Assembly: GCF_000517545.1 (NCBI RefSeq)
Contig: NZ_BAIV01000019.1
Location: forward strand, 1 to 64,000
Source: Bacteroides reticulotermitis JCM 10512
GTDB taxonomy: Bacteria; Bacteroidota; Bacteroidia; Bacteroidales; Bacteroidaceae
Direction of reading: 5' to 3'
Length of the DNA stretch: 64,000 bases
Of this stretch, positions 20,815-29,300 are shown in pieces. Numbering within the stretch: position 1 is the first letter of the stretch; every line of letters starts with the position of its first letter. The notes beneath the pieces are model-generated. The model saw only the letters and a list, made by a program, of their open reading frames with translations. It was not told the origin of the DNA and did no database searches. The position numbers and the translations under genes were made by a program.

Positions 20815-22410
20815 ATGATATTAAATAAAATATTATCATGGAGTAAGCTTCCTGTCATGGGAATGTCTTTGATTCTATTAAATACTACTTCATGCATTGA
20901 TTATATTGATAATGTGAATCCGAATGAGGTGACAGAGGAGATGATGGAGGTCGATAACCTGAAAACAGGGGCTTTCTTTTCTCAGATGATCCGACGGGTT
21001 GTTATCGTTAATGATGGAGACAAACTCGACTCTGACTATCAGATCGCTCAAAATCTATCACATGACCTTTATTCGGGTTATATAGCTGCCACTTTAGGTT
21101 CTACGAACCATAACGGTCAGTATAACTTTCAGGAGCAATGGGTGAATGCTACATTTGACTATGCATACACCGGTATCATGGCTCCTTGGCAGAATATACA
21201 TAAAATAGCTACGGAACAAGGTCTGGCTGAAGTAGATGCATTGGCTACTATCGTAAAGGTAGAAGGTATGCACCGGATTGCCGACTCATTCGGTCCGATT
21301 CCGTATGTAACCTACGGCTCTTCCAGCTTATATAATTCTATGGACAAGGTTTATGCCCAGTTCTTTGAAGAATTGGATAACGCGATTGAAGTATTGGGCA
21401 ACTATGTCAATGGTAATAGTAATGCCAAACTGATGAGTGATTATGATTGTGTATATGCCGGTAATGTAGCCAAATGGGTGAAGTTCGCTAATACGCTACG
21501 TTTGCGTCTGGCTATACGTGTCGCTTATGCCGATGCTGAATTGGCGGAAAAGGAAGCTCTGAAATCAGTTCAATCTCCTTTCGGATTGATCGAAACGAAA
21601 GCCGATCGCGCCGAATTGTTGCACAATATGTTGGAGTACCATCATCCGTTGCACGAGATTGCTTATAACTTCAACTCGGGCGACTGTCGGCCGGGTGCTA
21701 CCATTGTTTCGTATATGAGCGGATTGAAAGACCCTCGCGTGAGTTCTTACTTTACTGCTGCAGCAGACGGTAAGTATCACGGGGTACGCATTGGTATCAC
21801 TACAAGCAACATGAGCAATTATCAAGGTGACAAGATTTCCAACTTAAACATTGCCCGTGCATCGACTCCGGTTGTATGGATGACGGCTGCTGAATCTTCC
21901 TTCCTGCGTGCTGAAGGTGCTTTACGTGGTTGGACGATGGGTGGAACTGCCAAACATTTCTACGAACAGGGCGTACGCATCTCTTTTGAAGAGAATAATG
22001 CTGCAGGTATAGACGATTATTTGGCTGATGCCACTTCTACTCCGGGAGCTTTCACCGATAATGTGGGAAGTGATAACTACACATTTACCAGTAAGGTTAC
22101 TCCGGCATGGAACGAGAGTGCCGGTTTTGAAAGTAAGCTGGAACGTATAATTACCCAGAAATGGATCGCCATATATCCTGACGGACCGGAGGGATGGAGT
22201 GAATACCGTCGTACGGGCTATCCGGAAGTGATTCCTGTGGTAAGAAACAGTAGTAACGGTACGATCAACACAACCTTGCAGGTTCGTCGGTTGCCTTATA
22301 CACGTGATGAAAAGATTAATAACGCTGACGGTGTTGCCAGTGGTATTGCCGCTTTGGGAGGACAAGATAATGGTGGAACAAAACTTTGGTGGGATCAGAG
22401 AGCTCGCTGA
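20815..22410 (+). CDS. SusD/RagB-type outer-membrane glycan-binding lipoprotein
   Basis: 531 residues. Lipoprotein signal ends NTTSC. It forms the lid over the SusC barrel and binds the glycan. SusD-like features include the tetratricopeptide-rich body, WVKFANTLRLRLAIRVAY (the conserved R-L-R-L helix) and SSFLRAEGALRGW near residue 365, followed by the C-terminal YPDGPEGWSEYRRTGYPEV. It sits 24 bp after SusC and about 42 bp before the GH18 gene, in the same transcription unit. Confidence 0.95.
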   Translation: MILNKILSWSKLPVMGMSLILLNTTSCIDYIDNVNPNEVTEEMMEVDNLKTGAFFSQMIRRVVIVNDGDKLDSDYQIAQNLSHDLYSGYIAATLGSTNHNGQYNFQEQWVNATFDYAYTGIMAPWQNIHKIATEQGLAEVDALATIVKVEGMHRIADSFGPIPYVTYGSSSLYNSMDKVYAQFFEELDNAIEVLGNYVNGNSNAKLMSDYDCVYAGNVAKWVKFANTLRLRLAIRVAYADAELAEKEALKSVQSPFGLIETKADRAELLHNMLEYHHPLHEIAYNFNSGDCRPGATIVSYMSGLKDPRVSSYFTAAADGKYHGVRIGITTSNMSNYQGDKISNLNIARASTPVVWMTAAESSFLRAEGALRGWTMGGTAKHFYEQGVRISFEENNAAGIDDYLADATSTPGAFTDNVGSDNYTFTSKVTPAWNESAGFESKLERIITQKWIAIYPDGPEGWSEYRRTGYPEVIPVVRNSSNGTINTTLQVRRLPYTRDEKINNADGVASGIAALGGQDNGGTKLWWDQRAR

Positions 22411-22451
22411 GACTTGGGACTATAACTTTGTTTAATAAAAAACTGATTACA

Positions 22452-23512
22452 ATGAAGACAAAAATAACGAGTTACTTGCTTTGCTTGTCGGTGCACTGGC
22501 TTTTTATAGTTGTGATACTGATATTGAGTCCGAAGCAATACAAAAACTCAAAACTTATGATGAGCAGTATTATAAAAACCTTCGCGAATATAAAAAGAGC
22601 GATCATGCTGTCTTTTTTGGCTATTATGCAGCTTACGCTCCTATCGAGGGGGTAGAAGGGTATAAAGATCCCGCTTCATGGGGCGAGCGTTTCATCGGTT
22701 TGCCGGACAGTCTGGATATCGTTAACTTATGGATGGGAATTCCAAGTAACGATCCGTCGGAAGTTAATTATATGCCTATCGCTTATCAAGATATGCGCCA
22801 CTGTCAGCAGGTGAAAGGTACGCGTTTTGTATCTCATACCGATGCTTCCTGGCATACCGAGTTTACGTATAACGGGAAAAAATGGGATTTGAATGTGGAT
22901 GGTGAAGAGGGACTGAAAGCGTATGCCGAAAGTATTGTTGCCGATATCTTGAAGTACGATATTGATGGTACGGACATTGACTACGAACCTCGTGGATATT
23001 GGGGAGATGGCGGAGTTCGCTTTGAGATTCTTTGCAAATATCTGGGCGAACTGATTGGTCCGAAAGGAATACATTCGGATAAGTTGTTTATAATCGACTA
23101 TTATAGCGAAAGGCCTCCACGTAGTTCGGGCGAATTAGTGAATTACTATGTACAGCAGTGTTACGGATTCGGTTCCGCATCCCGTTTGCAGAGTGCATAC
23201 GCCGCTGTTAACTGGATTGAACCTTCCAAATACATCTGTTGCGAGACATTTGGTGATTACTATGAAAACGGTGGAGTTGCCTTTACCGAAGCAGACGGTA
23301 ACACGATCACTTCTCCTGTATGGAGCGATCCGGTAGGTAAGGGAACGCGAATGTATTCGATGGAAGGTATGGCACGTTGGAATCCGACTCAGGGTAGAAA
23401 AGGCGGTTTTGGCGCTTTCTACTTTGACCGTGACTATTATTCAAAGACTGGTGTACCCTACTACAATGTCCGTCGTGGTATTCAGCTTTGTAACCCTTCT
23501 ATCAAGGAGTAA
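22452..23512 (+). CDS. GH18-family glycosidase lipoprotein (endo-beta-N-acetylglucosaminidase type), frame broken
   Basis: Rejoined ~353 residues. Repair of a missing G near 22478 (TTGGCT for TTGCT) gives the signal MKTKITSYLLALLV...AFYSC, a lipoprotein. Before repair the mature frame seems to begin at 22481. The catalytic GH18 motif DxxDxDxE is intact: DIDGTDIDYEP around residue 175. Other features are FFGYYAAYAP near the start and GFGAFYFDRDYYS near the end. In Bacteroides PULs such short GH18 proteins usually cut the chitobiose core of N-glycans, or act as binding proteins if the Glu is lost; here it is kept. N-glycan specificity is inference. Confidence 0.82.
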
Positions 23513-23552
23513 TTTGGTTTGTTGGATGAATATATAAAAAGACATTTTGAAT

Positions 23553-24764
23553 ATGAAAACATATAATTTAAGAAATTCTTTGTTGGCCATGTCTTTCGGA
23601 GCGTTAGCTTTGATGGGCTGCACAGAGGGCGATAAGTTTGACTATGGAAAGACGGTCGTTTACATCACCGGAACAGAAACTACACCCGTTACGAAGTTTG
23701 TAGTAGAGGATACTCCATCTGCTTATGCCGTAACAGCATCTGCTACCAGTAAAGTTGATAAGGAAGTAAAAGTAAAGTTTGCGATCGACAATTCGTTGGT
23801 TGAAGCCTATAATAAGGAGCATAAAACAAGCTACTATGTAATTCCCGATGGAGCGGTAACGCTGGAAGGTAACGATGTGGTTATTCCGTCAGGCAAGGCT
23901 TTCTCAACACCGGCAACCGTAAAGGTCGTTTCTACCGAAAACTTTGCAGAAGGCCGCGTTTATGTTGTTCCTGTAACAATGACACAAGTAGACGGTTTGG
24001 AAGTACTCCAACCGTCGAAGACTATATTCTTGCAGATTTCGCGGGTTATTCAGTTTACTTCGTTGAATGTTAGCAATACAAATCTCTATAGCAACTTTAT
24101 CTTCTCGGAAGATAAGAAAAAGGAGCTTTCAAACTTTACGTATGAGATTAAGTTTCATTCGCAACAGTGGCATAGCATTGCCCGTTTGTGCAGCTTTACT
24201 TCTGCCGATGAGAAACGCTCGAGTATGCTTCGTTTCGGTGAGGCCGGTATGGATGTAAATGCCATGCAGTGGGTTAGTCCGAGTGGAAGTATTGTTTCGA
24301 ATACCCGTTTTAGCACGGATCGTTGGTATATGGTTTCTCTGACCTATGATGGCAACAAGCTGACCATGTATGTGGATGGTGTGAAAGATACCGAAGGCGC
24401 TGGTGATGGTAAACCTGTAGATTTCCAACGCTTCGAATTGGGGATGTCCTGGACTAGCTATCGGGGTTCTCAGTATTTCCGTGGTCGTATTGCCGAAGTT
24501 CGTGTATGGAATCGGGCTTTGAGTCCGGCTGAACTCCAGATGGGACTTTGTGGTGTCGACGCTCAATCGGAAGGATTGCTTGCTTACTGGAAGATGAACG
24601 AAGGCCAGGGAAGTATCTTTAAAGATGCAACCGGACATGGATATGACATGGACTGGACAAAAACCGCACGTGAAATCAATGAGGGTGCCGGCCTATCTTA
24701 TAACCTGAATTATAGCTCGGCTATAGCTTGGGATAGTGATGATAAGAATAAGTGTAACCAATAA
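23553..24764 (+). CDS. DUF1735 plus LamG surface lipoprotein
   Basis: 403 residues from the ATG at 23553; a TTG two codons earlier is less likely. Lipoprotein signal ends ALMGC. Residues ~20-155 are a DUF1735 beta-sandwich (VYITGTETTPVTKFVVEDTPS, DNSLVEAYNKEHKTSYYVIPDG), and the C-terminal ~220 residues are a LamG/concanavalin-like domain (WYMVSLTYDGNKLTMYVDGVKD, RIAEVRVWNRALSPAEL, LLAYWKMNEGQG). These are surface glycan-binding proteins of PULs. It sits between GH18 and a longer relative. Confidence 0.88.
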   Translation: MKTYNLRNSLLAMSFGALALMGCTEGDKFDYGKTVVYITGTETTPVTKFVVEDTPSAYAVTASATSKVDKEVKVKFAIDNSLVEAYNKEHKTSYYVIPDGAVTLEGNDVVIPSGKAFSTPATVKVVSTENFAEGRVYVVPVTMTQVDGLEVLQPSKTIFLQISRVIQFTSLNVSNTNLYSNFIFSEDKKKELSNFTYEIKFHSQQWHSIARLCSFTSADEKRSSMLRFGEAGMDVNAMQWVSPSGSIVSNTRFSTDRWYMVSLTYDGNKLTMYVDGVKDTEGAGDGKPVDFQRFELGMSWTSYRGSQYFRGRIAEVRVWNRALSPAELQMGLCGVDAQSEGLLAYWKMNEGQGSIFKDATGHGYDMDWTKTAREINEGAGLSYNLNYSSAIAWDSDDKNKCNQ

Positions 24765-24774
24765 AGAATATACA

Positions 24775-26499
24775 ATGATTATGAAAATTAATAAGTATAT
24801 CCTAGGATTATTGACCCTAATTGGAGTTCTGAACCTCCAATCATGTGATAGTGAAAGTTACGATGTTGAGGGTAACCCTAACAACTTGATTTACTTTACC
24901 TCTTCGAAAATAACAACGCCTGCTAATTCGTTAAGTTTCAATGTGGATTGGACTTCGATCGGTGCGTTGGGAGATGAGGTGGTTGTTAAACTACCGGTGA
25001 AGTCTACCCGCTCGGCAGAAAAAACGATCAAGGTGCATGCAGAAGTCGACAACTCGTTAGTCGCTCTTTACAATACAACCAACGGAACTTCTTATGAAGC
25101 TTTTCCGGCAGATGCCTATAAGATCGTTAAATCGATCGCTACATTAGAGACCGGTAAGAATCAATCGGTCGATTCGATCGAAGTAAGAGTTCCTGCGGAA
25201 AACTTTATCACGCTGAATAAGCGCGAATACTTATTACCGGTTCGCCTGACCAGTGTTGATGGAAGCGGTAAAGTGTCTGTGCAGAATAATACGGCTTGGG
25301 CAACGGTGAAAGTTAAATATCCGGGAGATGTGAAGTCTGACGTATCTATTACAGGTGGAACTTATATGGGAACATCTAAAGTCAGTATTGCAAACCTTCC
25401 TTCTTCTTACTCGTTCACAGCTTCTGCTGCAAGTCGCGTTCAACAGGACGAGACGGTAACGTTCGAGGTAGATCGCTCACTGGTTGCATACTACAACACG
25501 AATAGAGGAGGAAGCTATGTGGCTCTTCCGACAAATGCCGATGTTACGGTTGAAGGTTTAAATACGACTATACCGGTAGGCGAACAGAAGTCGTCGGAAG
25601 TGAAAGTCACGTTGAATTCATTGGCCAATCTGACTGAAGGTACTACGTATATGTTGCCGATTACGATGAAAGAAGTTTCCATCGGTCTGCAAGCTAAAGC
25701 GAATTACAATACGGTTTACTTGATTGTCGACTATCCGAAAGTAACAGTTCCTACTGATCCGGGTGATTATACGCCGGATGATCCTTCCGGCAAGTTTGCC
25801 GCTTTAGACATTAGCAATTCTCAGTCTTACAGTAACTACTACTTTGCTGAGGCTAAACAGAAAGTTTTGACAAACTTCACGTATGAAATTAAGATTAATG
25901 CCAAAGAACTGAGTGGTATCTCTCGTTTCTTCTCTTTCAATGGGTCGAATACGGTTATGTTCCGTTTTGGAGAAGGTGGCGTTGCTAACCGTTTGCAGTA
26001 CTGCACTGGCGCAGGAAAGAATCACTTTGCTACAACAACTTTTGAACCGGGTAGATGGTATATGCTTTCACTTACTTACAATGGAAGTAAACTTACGATG
26101 TACGTGGATGGAGTGAAAGACAGCGAACAGACTGTTACAAGTTATTCGACTGTATTCAAAGGAGTTGAAATTGGTATGTCTTGGGCTGGATATCCGTCCA
26201 GCCAGGTTTTCAAAGGTAGCATCAGCGAGGCCAGAGTATGGGACCGGGTGTTGAACGAATACGAATTAGTGGATGGAATTTGCCGTGTGGATCCTAAATC
26301 TCAGGGGCTGGTAGCTTATTGGAAACTGAACGAGGGAAGTGGTTATATATTCCATGATGCCACAGGCAATGGATATACGATCGACTGGTCGGACACTTGG
26401 CGTTGTGTTACGGAATCCGAAGCTGATCCGGGCACCCACTTGACTGACAGACAGAATTATATCGGTTGGGATAAGAGCGAAAGCAATATCTGTAAATAA
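24775..26499 (+). CDS. Tandem DUF1735 plus LamG surface lipoprotein
   Basis: 574 residues from ATG 24775 (MIMKINKYIL); codons upstream belong to the end of the previous gene. Lipobox LNLQSC. Two DUF1735 domains follow one another (about 25-185, with DNSLVALYNTTNGTSYEAFP, and 190-330, with DRSLVAYYNTNRGGSYVALP). A linker PTDPGDYTPDDPS leads to a C-terminal LamG domain very like that of the preceding gene (WYMLSLTYNGSKLTMYVDGVKD). The extra DUF1735 copy suggests duplication within the locus. Probable second surface glycan-binding protein. Confidence 0.88.
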   Translation: MIMKINKYILGLLTLIGVLNLQSCDSESYDVEGNPNNLIYFTSSKITTPANSLSFNVDWTSIGALGDEVVVKLPVKSTRSAEKTIKVHAEVDNSLVALYNTTNGTSYEAFPADAYKIVKSIATLETGKNQSVDSIEVRVPAENFITLNKREYLLPVRLTSVDGSGKVSVQNNTAWATVKVKYPGDVKSDVSITGGTYMGTSKVSIANLPSSYSFTASAASRVQQDETVTFEVDRSLVAYYNTNRGGSYVALPTNADVTVEGLNTTIPVGEQKSSEVKVTLNSLANLTEGTTYMLPITMKEVSIGLQAKANYNTVYLIVDYPKVTVPTDPGDYTPDDPSGKFAALDISNSQSYSNYYFAEAKQKVLTNFTYEIKINAKELSGISRFFSFNGSNTVMFRFGEGGVANRLQYCTGAGKNHFATTTFEPGRWYMLSLTYNGSKLTMYVDGVKDSEQTVTSYSTVFKGVEIGMSWAGYPSSQVFKGSISEARVWDRVLNEYELVDGICRVDPKSQGLVAYWKLNEGSGYIFHDATGNGYTIDWSDTWRCVTESEADPGTHLTDRQNYIGWDKSESNICK

Positions 26500-26517
26500 C
26501 AACCGGAAATAGGAATG

Positions 26518-26562
26518 GAGAGGAACAAAGCTGAGTTTGCTAAGGCTGGCTTTGTTCCCCTC
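26518..26562 (+). terminator. Terminator-like stem within the glycan locus
   Basis: GAGAGGAACAAAGC pairs with GCTTTGTTCCCCTC, with one mismatch, across a loop of ~17 nt. No long T run follows. It may partly end transcription after the binding-protein genes, reducing expression of the genes downstream. Confidence 0.55.
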
Positions 26563-26619
26563 ATTATATACTGCCGCCTGCGACTGGTTGTATAGAAGTA
26601 GATGTTTAACGGTAAATAA

Positions 26620-27372
26620 TTGAAAAGGATTGTGAAACCAATAGTCTTGTCCATAACAGTTTTGTTTTTATTGTTTTCTTCTTTTCTGAAAGCTCAAACA
26701 CCTGTGTTTAGTGAAGCTATTCGGTTTGAAGAGAAGATCTTTGATTTTGGTAAAATCAATGAAGTAGATGGCGTTGCCTCTCACATATTTAAGTTTAAGA
26801 ACACAAGTAAGGAACCCGTTTTCATAAACGCGGTGAACAGCGGATGTAGCTGTGTGCAATTTGAATTTTCTAAAGAACCGGTCAGAGCGAATGGTACGGG
26901 GTGGGTCAAAGTATCCTATAATCCGGCTTATCGCCCTGGCTTCTTCAGTAAAGAAATTGTTGTACTAAGTAATAACAACGCCGCTTATACCCGTATTTGG
27001 GTAAAAGGAACGGTGAATCCTTACGAACATCCGGTGGAAGAAAACTATTCGTATAACTACGGAAATGGTTTATGGATGAATCTCAAGGTGTTGGCTTTTG
27101 GAACCGTGCAGGTAAACGAGCGCAAAACGATAAAATTAAAGTATGCCAACGATTCGGATCGGGATATAAATCTTACCTTTGTAACTGTCGGAGGGAATGC
27201 GGATATCCACTATTCCGCCCCCAAATTGGTAAAGGCGAAGGAAAGAGGCGAAATGAACGTTACCTATTATTGCACAAAACCGCTAGTCGGTATGCAGGAA
27301 ACCTCGGTATATCCGGTAGTAGACGACAAAGCCCTGAATCAGCCATTGAAGGTTATCGCCATTGGTAAATAA
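26620..27372 (+). CDS. DUF1573-type periplasmic/surface protein
   Basis: 250 residues. The signal peptide (KRIVKPIVLSITVLF...LKAQ) begins directly at a TTG codon at 26620; the only near upstream ATG (26602) meets a stop at once, so TTG is the likely start. DUF1573 features: EEKIFDFGKINEVDGVASHIFKFKNTS, GCSCV, and VKVSYNPAYRPGFFSKEIVV, an Ig-like fold. A second Ig-like domain follows. Its role in glycan loci is unknown. It starts 58 bp after the terminator-like stem and 12 bp before the fucosidase. Confidence 0.82.
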   Translation: MKRIVKPIVLSITVLFLLFSSFLKAQTPVFSEAIRFEEKIFDFGKINEVDGVASHIFKFKNTSKEPVFINAVNSGCSCVQFEFSKEPVRANGTGWVKVSYNPAYRPGFFSKEIVVLSNNNAAYTRIWVKGTVNPYEHPVEENYSYNYGNGLWMNLKVLAFGTVQVNERKTIKLKYANDSDRDINLTFVTVGGNADIHYSAPKLVKAKERGEMNVTYYCTKPLVGMQETSVYPVVDDKALNQPLKVIAIGK

Positions 27373-27384
27373 TAAAAAAGATAT

Positions 27385-29274
27385 ATGATTATGAAAACAC
27401 ATTTATCTCTGAGATCCATTGTTGTAGCATTACCCTTTCTGCTACTTTCCGGTTGTCAAACAGTTAAGGCGCCTGAGCCCGTTCTGCCTGTTCCGCAGGA
27501 GAAACAAGTCAACTGGCAGAAGATGGAGACTTACGCTTTTGTACACTTCGGGCTGAATACTTTTAACGATCGGGAGTGGGGATACGGCGATTCTGATCTC
27601 CAAACTTTCAACCCGACTCGATTGGACTGCGAACAATGGGTGCAGACATTTGTAAAAGCCGGCATGAAAGGTGTTATTCTTACCGCTAAGCATCATGACG
27701 GTTTTTGTCTGTGGCCTACACAATTGACGGAATATTGCATTCGGAATACGCCTTATAAAGATGGTAAGGGGGATATTGTGCGTGAACTTTCAGATGCCTG
27801 TAAGAAATACGGTATCAAGTTTGCCGTGTATCTATCTCCTTGGGATAGGCATCAGGCTAACTACGGAACTCCGGAATATGTCGATTACTTCTACAAACAG
27901 TTGCACGAATTACTATCCAATTACGGCGAAGTCTTCGAAGTGTGGTTTGATGGTGCTAATGGTGGCGACGGATGGTACGGAGGAAGTAAAGAAGTACGTA
28001 CAATTGATCGTAAAACATACTATGATTATCCGCGAGCTTATCGGATGATTGATGAATTGCAACCGCAGGCGGTTATCTTCTCCGATGGCGGTCCCGGCTG
28101 TCGCTGGGTTGGCAATGAGAGTGGATTTGCGGGAGCTACCAATTGGTCTTTCTTACGTGCGGGGGAAGTATATCCGGGTTATCCCAAATACCGAGAATTG
28201 CAGTATGGGTATGCGGACGGCAATCAGTGGGTCGCTGCTGAATGTGATGTGTCTATCCGTCCGGGATGGTTTTATCATCCGGAGGAAAATGATAAAGTCA
28301 AGACGGTCGATGAATTGACCGATTTATATTACCGGAGTGTAGGACACAATGCGACTTTGTTGTTGAACTTTCCGGTCGGTCGCAACGGATTGATCCATCC
28401 GGCGGATTCATTAAATGCCGTTCAGTTTCATCAACGTGTTCAGGCTGAACTGGCTAACAACTTACTCGCAACAGCTAAGATAAATGCTTCCGGCGAACGC
28501 GGAAAGCAGTTTTCTACTTTGGCCTTGACGGATGGTGTATATGATACGTATTGGGCTACGAATGATGGAGTGACTTCTGCCGATCTGACTTGTTCTTTTG
28601 AGCACCCTACTCTGATCAATCGGCTTATGATTCAAGAATATATACCTTTAGGTCAGCGGGTGAAAGCATTCGTTGTGGAATACAAACAGGGGCATCAGTG
28701 GTTGCCTGTGAAGTGTAACGAAGAGACCACGACAATCGGTTATAAACGTCTGCTTCGTTTTGAAACAGTCGAGACGGATCAGGTACGTATTCGCTTTGTC
28801 GATGCGCGTGCTTGTTTGTGTATCAATGAGCTTGGTGCATACTATGTAGCTGGTTCGCAGGAAAACTACCAGCCTGCCGTGGCCGAACTCAAAAGCTTGC
28901 CTTTCACACTCTTGGGAGTTCATGAAGAGGAACTGGCTAAATGTAGGGATAAGCAGGAACAAACAACCTGTTTCATTCAGGGGAAGGAATTTGTCCTTGA
29001 TCTGGGAGAAGAGAAAGAGATACAAACATTCTATTATCTGCCCGATCAGGGGGAATATAATAAGGGATTGATTGCATCCTATGAGCTTTCTGTAGCAGGA
29101 TCCGATTCGAACTTCAAAACGATTACCACAGGGGAGTTCTCTAATATCCGCAATAATCCGATACTGCAAAAGATCTATTTCACTCCCGTTAATGCCCGAT
29201 ACGTCAAAGTGAAAGCTATTCGTACTATCGATGGAGAAGATAGCATCGGTTTGGCGGAAGTCGGAGTTCAATGA
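27385..29274 (+). CDS. GH29 alpha-L-fucosidase lipoprotein
   Basis: 629 residues with a lipoprotein signal ending LLSGC. The GH29 barrel starts with YAFVHFGLNTFNDREWG and AKHHDGFCLW, and the nucleophile Asp lies in EVWFDGANG. GGPGCRWVGNE follows. The C-terminal ~250 residues look like F5/8-type (discoidin) domains: TDGVYDTYWATNDG, FVVEYKQGHQWLPV and VNARYVKVKAIRT. These features favour the alpha-1,3/4-fucosidase subfamily GH29-B, which I infer rather than know. Removes fucose from glycans in the same locus as GH18. Confidence 0.9.
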   Translation: MIMKTHLSLRSIVVALPFLLLSGCQTVKAPEPVLPVPQEKQVNWQKMETYAFVHFGLNTFNDREWGYGDSDLQTFNPTRLDCEQWVQTFVKAGMKGVILTAKHHDGFCLWPTQLTEYCIRNTPYKDGKGDIVRELSDACKKYGIKFAVYLSPWDRHQANYGTPEYVDYFYKQLHELLSNYGEVFEVWFDGANGGDGWYGGSKEVRTIDRKTYYDYPRAYRMIDELQPQAVIFSDGGPGCRWVGNESGFAGATNWSFLRAGEVYPGYPKYRELQYGYADGNQWVAAECDVSIRPGWFYHPEENDKVKTVDELTDLYYRSVGHNATLLLNFPVGRNGLIHPADSLNAVQFHQRVQAELANNLLATAKINASGERGKQFSTLALTDGVYDTYWATNDGVTSADLTCSFEHPTLINRLMIQEYIPLGQRVKAFVVEYKQGHQWLPVKCNEETTTIGYKRLLRFETVETDQVRIRFVDARACLCINELGAYYVAGSQENYQPAVAELKSLPFTLLGVHEEELAKCRDKQEQTTCFIQGKEFVLDLGEEKEIQTFYYLPDQGEYNKGLIASYELSVAGSDSNFKTITTGEFSNIRNNPILQKIYFTPVNARYVKVKAIRTIDGEDSIGLAEVGVQ

Positions 29275-29300
29275 TAGTTTATTATTAATCGAAGTTTACG

